Shown: one piece after another, positions 12,501 through 23,052 of the stretch
Numbering within the stretch: position 1 is the stretch's first letter
Layout: each line of letters opens with the position of its first letter
DNA from: Agrocybe praecox
Lineage: Eukaryota; Basidiomycota; Agaricomycetes; Agaricales; Agrocybaceae
Assembly (NCBI GenBank): GCA_964017145.1
Contig: OZ024841.1
Coordinates: 2,170,001 to 2,234,000, forward strand
Direction of reading: 5' to 3'
Length of the DNA: 64,000 bases
The notes under the pieces: generated by a model
Seen by the model: only the letters and a program-made list of their open reading frames with translations
Told to the model about the DNA's origin: nothing
Database searches by the model: none
Translations under genes and position numbers: made by a program

Positions 12501-13160
12501 ATGTTGGTACAGTTGAGGTACGTTTTGTCATGAATATGATATCATCATGCACATCGTAATTAATTGGTTTCTCTGCTGTACAGGACTATCAAGGACGCGA
12601 GAATCGCGTAGTCATTATCTCCTGTGTCAGGTCAACCGCTCGCTTTTTGGAGGACGATCACAAGAAAGGAATGGGGTTGATATTCGAGCGTAAAAGGTTC
12701 GTTTATCCCTATCTAATTTTGGGTCCGTCCGTAGAACAAGTACGAATCATTATTGATGGCCCTATATAGGATGAACGTCGCCATTACCCGAGCGAAAGAG
12801 CTTCTTGTCGTTGTAGGGAACGGCTCCCTTTTGCAGCGTGATCCATATTGGAAGAGCTTTTTGCAATTCGCTCTGAGGAATGGATTGTGAGTCATTTGGT
12901 TTTCCTCAAGATTAAAGACTTTATAGTTTCATTCTACTCAGGTACGAAGGACCGGATCTCTCATTGGAAATGGATGGAAATTACATCTCACGTCTAGAGT
13001 GAGTGTACTACCTCTAGTCATCTGTGCAATGCCATAACAGGGTTGCATTCTTATCAGGTCGGAACTTGCTCAGTCTGAAATGGAGGTTTCTAAATTAAGC
13101 CCTGAAGAGCAAGGTTTGTTACTCGCAGGGGATGTTGCTCGTGAGGTCCTCAAGGAGTAG
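9508..13160 (+). CDS. MOV10/SDE3-like superfamily 1 RNA helicase
   Basis: UPF1-like SF1 helicase of the type linked to RNA silencing and retroelement control in plants, animals and some fungi. The first 130 residues are Pro/Tyr-rich and disordered (MSHNQHFYHPPSPFFLYPPS). Helicase motifs in order: Walker A GPPGTGKTRTVVETVLQI (about 11130-11250), CAPSNPATDTLALRL, motif II LLIDEAAQGSEPELLIPI, CGDINQLGP, NYRSHPVILMPPSAIFYND, GVMAPWRKQVWTLRKRL, DYQGRENRVVIISCVRS and MNVAITRAKELLVVVGN. DEAAQ and the NYRSHP...FYND pattern fit MOV10/SDE3 better than UPF1 itself. About ten or more introns; one of 55 nt near 10083-10137 has a TACTGAT branch-like site. The stop is TAG at 13158-13160. No CH zinc finger was seen. 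Confidence 0.85.
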
Positions 13161-13497
13161 CCGGATCTTCTCCGAACGTTTGAAGAGACTTTGGTTATGC
13201 GATGGTATTTGTGTTATGTGTCGGATTCGCAGCGATATCAGTATCTACGTCATCATGTGTTCCTATGAGGCATGGGTAATAGAAATCAGGAATAGGATTA
13301 CTCCCATATGACACAGGCTCATTGGATATGTGCAATGGAGACGGAGAAGCATCAAAGCTCCAGGGATAATCGCAAGCCAGGTTATTAGCAAGTCACATTT
13401 GTAGGCAGTGAACATTGGTACATTAATCATACAAGCTAGCTGTCTATAGTGTAATTAAGAAACACACAGAATGCACTGAAGAAAAAGAGACAGGCAC
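13161..13497. other. Convergent 3' intergenic region
   Basis: Space between the 3' ends of the helicase and SPRY genes. It shows no coding signal, repeat or RNA gene that I could recognise. Confidence 0.4.
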
Positions 13498-14573
13498 TCA
13501 GTAGAAACGACTCTGTTGATATGATGGTAATTCGTCGTCTAGATGCTCCGAACGGCCACCAAGCTGTCCGACATGTCCTTCTAATCTCCATGCCCATTCA
13601 TTGCCCTCTTTCCACCTAAACAATTCACCGCCAAAATTGACCTGGAAATCGCAATCACCCTCTACCCCTATGGCAGCAAAAACATCCTGAGTGTGGCGGG
13701 GCAGATAGACGCCAGAAAAGGCAGGTGGGAGTCGTATGCCGTTATATGTGAAGAAGATAGTCCCAGTCTGGAATTCATAACCGCAACCGACCGTGTCTCC
13801 TGGTTCGATGCGACTAAGAGCATCCGTGTAGTCTCTCCCGCCATCTGGATCCTCAAAGAATTTACGAAAGTCGTCGAGATGCAGGCCGGCGCTCATTCTG
13901 TTCCATCCTGGAAGGCGCCATGCAGGGTAAGGTCTGCACGCAGTACCTATATCATAGATAAGTCAAATTGGGGCGATGAAAAGGCAATGTTACATCGTTA
14001 TCTTACCGATAGCGATGATGCCTTGCATTTTATTAATATACACTTCGTAATATACACCTACTTTGCCTTGAATGTCATACAAACCGGCAATTATTGGCAG
14101 ATTACTCAGTAAGCAGACGTCCTTGCATTGAGATCGAGTGCTGACTGATGAAACGGCGGGTCCACCTTTGGTATCGCTGGAGTAGTTGTGTACAAGACCT
14201 ACGAAGCGGGGAGTGCTAGGGATTTCAATACCCCAGGCTTTGCACCCTATTCGCCTAATTGAGTCCACTGCATGGGAGGGTAGCAATCTTGGGGGAGACA
14301 AGGGATATTCGTCACTGAATTGCAACGCTGCTTTGTGCTCTTCCCCTGGGGCCTCGTCCCACTTTCCGTATTTATGCTGGTAAAACTCAGAGAATAGCGA
14401 GGGAGCGATAACTTTAAAGGACATACGGAAATTTCTGGAGCAGGCACCCACTCCGGCGGTACCTCGACGCCCATCGCAGGGTAGACCGTTTGAAAAGGGC
14501 GTCCTGTTGAACTTGACTCAGGAGGTCGAGTACTCGTGGCGACGGCCTTCTTTCGACCGAGAAACTTAAACAT
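13498..14573 (-). CDS. SPRY (B30.2-like) domain protein with a C-terminal PY-like motif
   Basis: Three exons can be followed. The start is MFKFLGRKKAVATSTRPPES at the ATG at 14571-14573; the middle contains GVYYEVYINKMQG then IIAIG; the last exon begins with PYPAWRLPGWNRMSAGLHLD. Then follow GDTVGCGYEFQTGTIFFTYN, RLPPAFSGVYLP and FAAIGVEGDCDFQVNFGG, a full SPRY fold of the kind in fungal Ear1/Ssh4 and RanBPM-related proteins. The tail ends DDELPSYQQSRFY. LPSY resembles variant PY motifs used to dock Rsp5/Nedd4 ubiquitin ligases. No membrane segment was found, unlike yeast Ear1/Ssh4, so a soluble adaptor is the more cautious reading. Function is inferred only. Confidence 0.82.
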
Positions 14574-14959
14574 TGGCAAAAATGGAGCTCATCTTGGCTT
14601 TTATAGATACTCCCTTATAATGCGGAGGCAACAGTGACACAAGACAATCGGGCGCTGTGAGTGCGCACATGCACTCACAGGAGATAAGATAAGATTCTGA
14701 CTGCCACATGTACATACGTACTCAAAGTGAGTTATGTCAAAATAATAGATACAAAAAAAAAACAGCGACCGAGAATTCGACGGAGGCCATAAAAGTAGTA
14801 AAAGAACAAGGGCTTAAACCGATGTCCTTCGAAAAATACTGGCGCCGATATACAGTGAAATATGTACGCTGACCGAACGAGTACACCATGATCCCGACCG
14901 AAATCGTAGACGCCACAGGGGCGAATCAGCAACCTGCGAGTAAAATATCGAGACAGAGC
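14574..14959. promoter_or_regulatory. 5' region of the SPRY gene, with palindromic and GATA-type sites
   Basis: This gap holds the SPRY promoter and the 3' end of RPC11. Positions 14655-14680 carry a perfect 10 bp inverted repeat (CTGTGAGTGC / GCACTCACAG, 6 nt apart). Immediately after, 14682-14695 has two overlapping GATAAG-type sites. A run of A bases lies near 14750-14763. These could be factor binding sites, since they sit about 80-120 bp upstream of the start codon. Confidence 0.4.
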
Positions 14960-15513
14960 TCAATTTTCGCGCCATTGGTTTGCACATGCAGTGCATCTAG
15001 TGGTTAAATTAGGCATAAAATTATGGACCTGCGACATTGAAGCAGGAACTCACCGATAGACTGAGGGTGAAATACAGGGAACAATCAGCAACAAGATCAG
15101 AACCAAAATTAAAAGAGGTCATACATGTAGTCATAGGTTCATCTGCAGACCTAATCTGTAGCTGGTAGAAGTAAGCAGCATTGTTGTTGCACTTTGGGCA
15201 GGACGCTTATAGAACATGGCTGTTATTTATGGTATTGTTAAGTCGAAGAACATAGGCGTACCTTGTGTTTGATCTGCATGGGCCCACATAGCATCTCCAC
15301 CAAGAACATCGTCAACTTCCTTTCTTTTCAGTTTAGTCCTGGAGGTCATCTAGTAACAACAGACGCGTCAATTAGTGCCCAATGAATCGTGAACTTGAAT
15401 CGTACCTGTTTGGTGATAGGGAACTCGTAAGAACAAGAGTTACACGCCCATTTGTTGACGCCGCTCTCCGCTGATATCACCAGCAGGTTAGCGCAGGTTG
15501 GACAAAATAACAT
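14960..15513 (-). CDS. RPC11: RNA polymerase III subunit C11 (Rpc11/POLR3K)
   Basis: Small Pol III subunit needed for RNA cleavage, termination and reinitiation. The N-terminal zinc ribbon is MLFCPTCANLLVI...WACNSCSYEF. The C-terminal TFIIS-like ribbon has CPKCNNNAAYFYQLQIRSAD and, after splicing, FYRCTACANQWREN. The acidic Asp-Glu pair in RSADEP is the catalytic signature of the family. My five exons are 15406-15513, 15262-15349, 15125-15205, 15054-15060 and 14960-14996. They sum to 321 nt, exactly 106 residues plus stop, the usual size for this protein. The fourth exon is only 7 nt, but both FYR and the phase require it. The start is divergent from the helicase gene at 15621. Confidence 0.93.
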
Positions 15514-15620
15514 GAGGAGGTAAACATTTAAAAGCAGCACTGTTCACCGTGCTAATCAGGGCTTGTAAAAAAAAGCGAGCGGACATGTGACTCAGGGGCC
15601 GGCGGCAATTGGAAGAAAAA
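15514..15620. promoter_or_regulatory. Very short divergent promoter region, RPC11 / SF1 helicase
   Basis: Only 107 bp separate the two start codons, so both genes must share control sequence here or use sites within each other. No specific motif was recognised. Confidence 0.45.
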
Positions 15621-18600
15621 ATGGTTGTACGTACCTTGCCACTGCTTGCGCAAGTACAGTCACCGTTATTCACTATCTTTTACCCTTCCTCTCCTTTTAC
15701 CCTGGCGCCCATACTTAATAAGCTCTCAAGCAGTGGTTCTGTTTGCACAAGGGCTCTACTTACTCGCGCTTTCGCGTCAAGGGCACCCTCATCTAGCCAT
15801 AATGCTATTTCCACGTTAATACAAGCTCCGGGCAGCTCTCTATCTTTTGAACGACCACGGCACGCGCAGAATGCCAGTCAATCATCAGCAATCACAAGTG
15901 CGCGGTGGCAATCAACTGCGACGCCCCCCACAACAACTCTTACGGAGGCAGAAATAGACGGAGTCGTATTTAGTGGCATAGCCAACGATGTAAAAAGTCT
16001 ACCAAGAAAATATTCAATCTTCAAAAGGACCAGGTCGCAATCAATGGAGGACCAGGAATGGTTGCAATATAATGACGACGAAAGCTCCTTTGCTTCGTCG
16101 TCGTCGTCGTCACCATCGTCAAATACACTGTGTCGATATGACTGGAGGAAACGGGCAACTTCACGCATACCGGGTCAGATGACTACAGACGAAAAAGCTT
16201 CTCGTCACAAAAAGAGGATACCATCCTCGGATACTGAGTTCCACCCCGACTCCCCATACTATCACCAAATACTTAATTACACGCGCAAGTACGTTTTTAT
16301 CACTGAGTAGCGCATACATTTGCTGACGAGGCAATAGGTTTCGTAAACTACTTGACCTTGAGGAAGCCGAAGACGAGGCAGCTCTGAGGCACCGACTGTC
16401 GACTTGGAGTATAGACAAACTGAAGCTAGAGGGCTACTGCCTGACCGGTCTTAAGGCTTACTTTCTCAAGGAAACACTGTTTGGACGTCCAGTTGCCGAT
16501 TTCACGGTCGAACCTGGTTACCATATACCAGAAAACAAGCTCGAGTAAGTTTCTATTTTGAATATCAGGCATTACATACACCGAGACGCGTTATCATTAT
16601 CAGGAAGGGCACGCAGGTCCTGATTTCTAGGATTGATCCATTAAAGGAGGAACCTGTCACTGGCTCCGTCCTATCTAGCACACAATCACATATCCGCGTC
16701 TTGTTTCCCTCGACCTTCGATGTAGATGACATCTTATGGAGACTTGACCTTGGTCGTCCAAATCTTATATGGGAACGCATGCGAACAGCCATTTCCAATT
16801 TACAAAATGACCCAGCTCAAGCTGAGCTTGTGGACGCTGGAGGATCATCGGAGACTATATTACAGGGAACGCAACTACGGGACGTCTTGCTACGCTCATT
16901 CCCTTCTAACAGTGTGGCCGTTAGTCCTACGGATGCTATGTACCTTGCAGAGGACGGGCAAGTCGGGTTGTCCGTATCGGCCAGCGATTTTGCAGAACCA
17001 GTTGAAGACGTACAAGAGGAAAAAACAGATTTTGCGGGTATTTTCAAAGACAACCACCTTATTCAAAGTTGGGCCGAACGATATTCGAAACCGAACCCAG
17101 TGGTTGTTGAAGGAGACCCACCTCTCACGGGATTAAACTCCTCCCAGATTCGAGCTATGGCGGCGATGATTGGTAACAGAGTCAGCCTCGTCCAAGGGGT
17201 TAGTAAATTGCACCGTTTTCAGTTTGGTATGTCAATTGAAAAATGATTTTGTACAGCCTCCAGGGACGGGAAAGACGAAGACTATCATTGAGACTATCAA
17301 ACTCCTTAAAGTATGTTCACCGCTTATTATTGATGTGATTTCTATCAATTAAATTTGATCATCAATAGGCCGGGTTCCAAGTGCCCCAGCCAATCCTTGT
17401 GTGCACGTACACAAACGTAGCTGTGGATAACCTTGTAGAAGGATTTGGGAAAGCCGGGGTCAAGCCACTTCGCATTGGACAAAGCGCCCACGCCAGAGAT
17501 TCGTTAACCGAGCATTCACTCGAATACAAACTTCAGCAGCATCCCTTACACCCCAAACTGGCGGCGATTGTTATGGAGGACGAGGCGATCACTGAACAAA
17601 AGAATGAACTGTCCAAGAAATACAATACTTTGGAGGAAAGGATCAAGAAAACAGACAGTCCTAGGAAAAGCGTAGTATTAAGAGCACATAATATGAAGAC
17701 TTCGATAAGCAACATGGTGTTCAGACAGCAGATATTGAAGAAGAAGATGTATGGTTTGCGACAACTAATGCTACGCGATACTGTGGTAGCGGCCGATGTC
17801 GTATGTGTTAAATTAAAATCGATTCTCAAGGGGCATTCTCTGAACGACATTTCTCCCTTTTTAGATCTGCACAACTTGCATTACTTCGGCCTGCTATGCG
17901 CTGAATGTGATTGATTTCCCTGTTGTGTTTATTGATGAGGCATCGATGTCCACGGAACCTGCTTCTTTGATTCCCATTATGAAAGGGGTGAGTCGGATGT
18001 CCATCTAATGATACGGACGATGTGTGCGCATGCTTAAAACCTGTAATTTAGTCTCAACATTTAGCTCTCATTGGAGACCACAAACAATTACCTCCAATCA
18101 TTGTCAGTCGCGAAGCCAAAGAGGGCGGATTGGGTATCAGTCTGTTTGAGCGATTGACAGAAGAGAAACGTACGTTGATATTCCCCTCGTATTTATTTTT
18201 TCCAAAAAGCAGGCCATAATCTCGTTTCTCTAGGTGTACCGTCTGTTATGCTTGACATTCAGTATCGAATGCATCCTTCCATCTCTCAGTTCCCCTCGTT
18301 GGAATTTTATGATCTCGCGCTGCATGATGGTACGGTCGATGCCGGTGGCAATGTGCTTCCAGGGTTGGAGCCGCCTCGGTCGAAGCATCTGATACACAAC
18401 GCCACGAAGAAACATAGTCCTTCGGTCATTTTCCTAGATCACACGGGCAATGAATCTTCCAAGGGCAGGAGTCGAGTTAATGTGACTGAGGCGCATATTG
18501 TGGCGAGCGTTGTTGAGGATCTTTTATTGAGCAATCCGGTAAGATTTTTTTTAGTTTTTGTCTGTGGGTTACCGTAAACTCTGGCTAATTCTAACTGTAG

Positions 18601-19158
18601 CATCTAATTGGAACGGACATTGGAATCATTGCGCCTTATGCGGCACAAGTGACGCTGCTGAAGAATATATTCAACACCGACTCGACGTACAAGGAACGAT
18701 TTATTGAAGTACTCGGCAAAGAACGTGCGGCGCAGGTTCAGCAGATAGAAATCAAAACCGTGGACGGATTCGAGGGACGAGAGAAAGAGGTCATTATATT
18801 CTCGACAGTTCGAAATAACTTTGCGGGACGTATTGGATTCCTCGCGGACAAGAAACGGTTGAATGTTGGTTTGACGAGAGCGAAGCGCGGCTTGTTCGTC
18901 GTAGGCAGCATCTCGACTCTGCGGGCTGGCAGGGTGGAGGCGATGGAAGAGGGAGGAACGTCGTCGGCGGCGGAGGTCGTTCAGGTGGGTAAGGGAAAGG
19001 GAGCAGACTCGTGGCGGCGGTACGCGGAGTACTTGGTCAAAGACAACTTGGTCATCTCGTTGACGGGGAAAAAGCTGCACAGTGCGCTGTATGGGCATAT
19101 ACAGGCAGTCAAGGGTCGGGCAAAGAAGGAGCAGCTGCTCGTTGGAGGTGGACGATGA
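15621..19158 (+). CDS. UPF1-like superfamily 1 helicase, probably mitochondrial
   Basis: Start ATG at 15621 gives MVVRTLPLLAQVQSPLFTIF and then about 60 residues rich in Arg, Ser and Leu with almost no acidic residues, which looks like a mitochondrial presequence. A Ser-rich stretch encoded by TCG/TCA repeats lies near 16095-16120. Helicase motifs: LNSSQIRAMAAMI, Walker A PPGTGKTKTIIETIKLL, CTYTNVAVDNLVEGF, motif II VVFIDEASMSTEPASLIP, LIGDHKQLPP, MLDIQYRMHPSISQFPS, GIIAPYAAQV, TVDGFEGREKEVIIFSTVR and RLNVGLTRAKRGLFVVG. The order and DEAS/GDHKQLPP forms fit the IGHMBP2/SMUBP2-UPF1 branch of SF1B. It is therefore a different subfamily from the helicase at 9508. At least seven introns. Substrate and true location are inferred. 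Confidence 0.85.
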
Positions 19159-20736
19159 CGGACGGATAGGGCATGGCGGGTATATTTTGACGCGTTGGGG
19201 CTGATATATTCTTGCCTGTTTTTTTTTTGCTTTTCGATTTTGGTTCCGTTACTATTCTACACCCGCCGATGCCGACACTATGGCAAGACCAGGAGACGAA
19301 GTGGTCTGGACTCTGGCCGTACGTACGAAGGCGACCTGGGAGCCTGGGGGTTCGTTGTATAGAAGGCTGTGTCGGGCTGTGTCGACGAAGGTAGCGTTGA
19401 AGACGTTCAGGTTCGCCGCACGGCTTAATTCCGACGGTGGGCCACTTGGCGGGCCAACATTGGTGCTACGCTACGGAGGCAAAAGCGTAAATACGGATAG
19501 CGTTTTTTTCTTTCTTGTGGGGCGGCAGGAAAAGGAAGGAAGATTGGTTAGGGTCGTCTGATAGAGGCTCGCCATATTTTAATCATGCTCGGATTATTTT
19601 TGTAAGGCTGTTGGGATACCCGACTAGATATGTATGTTGTCTATAATATATAGCTTTCGCAATAATATGTATGGACGCCACTTTATCCTTGTCGTCGGAG
19701 GCCGGGCGCAGTATGGCGGATCACATATTGTTTGTGGATGACGGGTAGGGACTGATTTTGCGATGGGGATGAGTAAGCTTGGATTGGTGGATCTCTGGAT
19801 CTGTGTATGGTCGGAGCCGTCGAAGGAGAGCTTCTGTTGGTTGTGATATATTAGAGAAAGGGATTCGCAGTGATATGGCAGTTGCTCAGACAGAGAGGGA
19901 GAAGAGATAAGCAGGGACCCAAGCTGTGGTGGTAGTGAATTAGGTTTAGGCGCCGTGCATTTTTGTGGCTTATTTTTATTTCATTTTCTCTTACAAACAC
20001 GCGTCGCAGCATGCATCCGATCGGGCGGGGACACACACACAAAGGTTGAAAAGCAGGGCGATGAATGCAAAGGCGTTTCTTTCTCCTTTTCTTTCGACAG
20101 CAAACCAACCTGTCGTCGTCCATCACAATCTATAGAAGCAAACCGCCTGTCAGTATACCCAATGCCTCAAATATCCACACATCCATCCATAAAGTCCTCT
20201 TCCATGGATACAATCGACCTTGGTCTTCACCACCACGTTGGCTTTTTTGCCTCTCGCTCTCGCGTCGTTCGAGTATGTCTTTTTACTCCTGCAACTCTTC
20301 GAGTTACTCACATTTTGTAGCTCTACAACTTTGCTGCCATGCCGGAATCCTTGTTGTCTGCAGTCTTTCAAGTTCCGCACAATGTACGAGGTCGACTTTT
20401 TATATCCATATTGCCAAGAGTTGCTCAATTTTCACACACACACACACACAGTCCGCAGAACAGCCTCGCATCCCTGTTCCCAATTCTCTGTGGGAGTTGC
20501 GAGATAATAACCGCCATGACAGCATCTGGGCAGTGTTCAGAAGCCACGAAGAAGTGTGTTTTTTTTTTCTTCTTCTCCTTCCGACGCGACGTGAATATCA
20601 CGTGACATATGATATTCCACGCCCTTCACGGAATTCCACGCTAGATTTGCCCTGTTAATTGTCGTGTTTGCGCCCATACGGAAATGACTGATTTCATATT
20701 TAGGCCTGTGCTGCTCTTTCGCTTTCTGGGCGAGCA
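19159..20736. other. Long 1.6 kb gap without a convincing gene; contains a (CA)n microsatellite
   Basis: Open frames here are short, mutually overlapping and low in complexity, and none resembles a known family. A (CA)n run sits at about 20435-20452 and pyrimidine-rich stretches lie near 20070-20110 and 20545-20585. The right half probably holds the promoter and a long 5' UTR, perhaps with an intron, of the zinc-finger gene starting at 20737. The left part is 3' flank of the helicase. Confidence 0.45.
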
Positions 20737-23052
20737 ATGTCCGTCACTACCGCCCTTGAGTCTGATCTCGAACCGTTTCACAAACTCCATCGCGTCGTCC
20801 TCAGGAATCCCATACTAGTAAAGATGGCTCTTACGTATATTTATTCCTCCCGCTGACACTTCTTCTCCCTTAGGCGTCTACTTCGTCGCGCTCTAATACT
20901 AATACCCTTCAACTCCAACCACCACTTCGCGTCTCCTCATCCTTGTCAGACTTTCGTTCGTCCATGCCAGAGAACAGCATCCACAGTTCACTAGGAGAAT
21001 ATACCCTTTCAAGTAACCCGCCCAACCCCAAGACTAGCTTCAGATTAGGTGACTGGATGTGAGTTGTTATACTTTTCGTCATAGTCTGCGACTTTTTTCC
21101 CAAAGTCTGACTTCTCTTAGACATCCTACTGACTCTGTTTTGCCACAGCTGCTCGTCGCCGAATTGTGCCGCACACAACTTTGGGTGAGTCTCTCCACCT
21201 TTTGGTTTATAAGAAACGAAACACCTTTTCCATCCCACACTCCCCCATTCTTCCAGCTCTCGATGAGTAACAACATGCTAAATGATCCCTTCCTTTCCAT
21301 GATTTTACACAGACGCAATTTGACATGCATTGGTTGCGGTTGCCCAAGGACCAACAACAACAACGGGAATGGAAGTGGATCAAGCTCACATCACCATCAA
21401 CAGCATCCGCACAATAATCATCTGTCTGCCACTTCTAGCGCGCGTGCACCTCCGTCTCCCCGTTTCAATAACGTTACATATTATTCAACGGCGCCGCCAC
21501 CATCCCAATCTTTTCAGCAACAGCAGCAACAAGCACCTCCGCAGCCTCCTCGTCAGCATACCATTCAACAGCACGCGACGATCGGGCAACAACACCATTC
21601 TCAATCCAATTCGTCATTTGGATCGTCATCCGCGGCTCAGCAGCAACATGTCGCAGCCAATCCCTCAAAGTCGTCTCACCCTCTCCTAACACCATCGGGC
21701 CGTGCCTTCGCTATCGGTGGGAAAGTGCAAAATATCTCGAGCAACCCTTTATCTCCCTGCATCATGTATTGGCCTGATAATGAGCCCTTCCCTGAACAGG
21801 GTCAGATCCGACCCAGTGGACTTGTCGGCGTTGCAGTAAGCTTCTCGCTTGGTTGGCTGTCCACTAGATTTACTTTGGCTTACCATCAATCTGTACAGCA
21901 GCCACCTATCCTCAACACTGGGAACCGTGGTCCCATCTCTCACGTAAGTGCTCATTATTCGACCCTTTCCACAGAAAAAGGGGTTTACGGAAGGGAACTC
22001 GATAAGCTAATGATAACGCGCTGTTTTTAGCAACCAGGTGATTGGATTTGCCAAAAGTGCAACTATCTCAATTGGAGACGCCGAAAGGTCTGCCAGACCT
22101 GTCTTCCTTGTAAGATGGCCTTCTATGCTGTTTCATGTCTAGTTGGGTTCTAATTTTTTTCTTGTTGATAGATGCTGAAGGCAATGGGGATTCCATCTCT
22201 GCTGCTGTACAGGCTGAGCGTATCGCTCTGCTGACGTCTGTTTTGTCGCAGACCCAGATCAATGGCGGCAACTTGAACATCCCTACCGTTGTGCCTCCCC
22301 AGGCACCTAGACCACATAGCTTGACGCCTCCCCAGGTTCGCAGGTCGTTCATTGACCTGGCTGCGCCTCAGACCCATTTGACACGGTCTGTTCATCGGTC
22401 TCAGTCCCATTTCGCACTGGGCCAGCAATACGCAGCATCTCAAAGCCCGGTATATACCTCGTCTAGCCCGATTTATCAGACGTCTGGGCACCGTCAGGAG
22501 GTTAACGGTACTGCTACTGTCACTCGCCAGCCATCACCCCTTTATTCGACTGGACCGAATAACGCCCGCAGTAGTGCTGCTACTGCCCAACCGCAAAACA
22601 TACACCATCATCATAATCATCATCAGCATCTTGCCGCTGGAGACGTGAATGGTAATGTTCCGAGAAGCATGAATGCGATGAATGCACATGGTGGTGGTAG
22701 TATTATCAACAATGTGCCGTCTGTGACTGTCCACGCGCCTGCACCCCTCTTGCCATCATTCTTGCAAGACATGGTGCAATCCCCCGCGCTGTCGCCCACC
22801 TCGACGACTACGTCGTCTGCGGACCTCTCTTCGATCGAGGAATACGAAGAGGTCTCATCACCCCGTGCGGTGTACCCGCGCGCGAGAGGCGACAGTGGCT
22901 CGTCGGATATGAACTCCCCCATCGCGAATATCTGGCGTCTCGACGGCGAGGAAAGCAAGTCGCTCTCTGCGTTCCCGTTGCCGAACCACCAGGAACTCGT
23001 TGGCGTGCGTAAGACCGTGAACAACGTCATCGGTGAATCGCTACGCGCTTGA
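20737..23052 (+). CDS. RanBP2-type zinc-finger protein (two fingers), probable RNA-binding
   Basis: Two RanBP2-type zinc fingers, a C4 fold that in the family binds single-stranded RNA. The first is assembled across two introns: GDWICSSPNCAAHNFG joined to RNLTCIGCGCPRTN (about 21045-21350). The second is QPGDWICQKCNYLNWRRRKV followed by CQTCLPY (about 22030-22110). The start is MSVTTALESDLEPFHKLHRV at the ATG at 20737. Everything else is low in complexity: Asn, His, Gln, Ser and Pro tracts, with poly-Gln near 21510 and poly-His near 22605. That suits a granule-forming RNA-binding protein such as yeast Nrp1, but I saw no RRM domain, which Nrp1 has. The stop is TGA at 23050-23052. At least five short introns. 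Confidence 0.85.

Noticed and set aside
20435..20452. Repeated CA units considered as a CRISPR-like or satellite array
   Set aside because: A simple dinucleotide microsatellite without spacers.
20065..20658. Plus-strand open frame of 197 codons in the gap before the zinc-finger gene
   Set aside because: It spans a (CA)n run and pyrimidine tracts, overlaps other equally open frames, and shows no recognisable domain.
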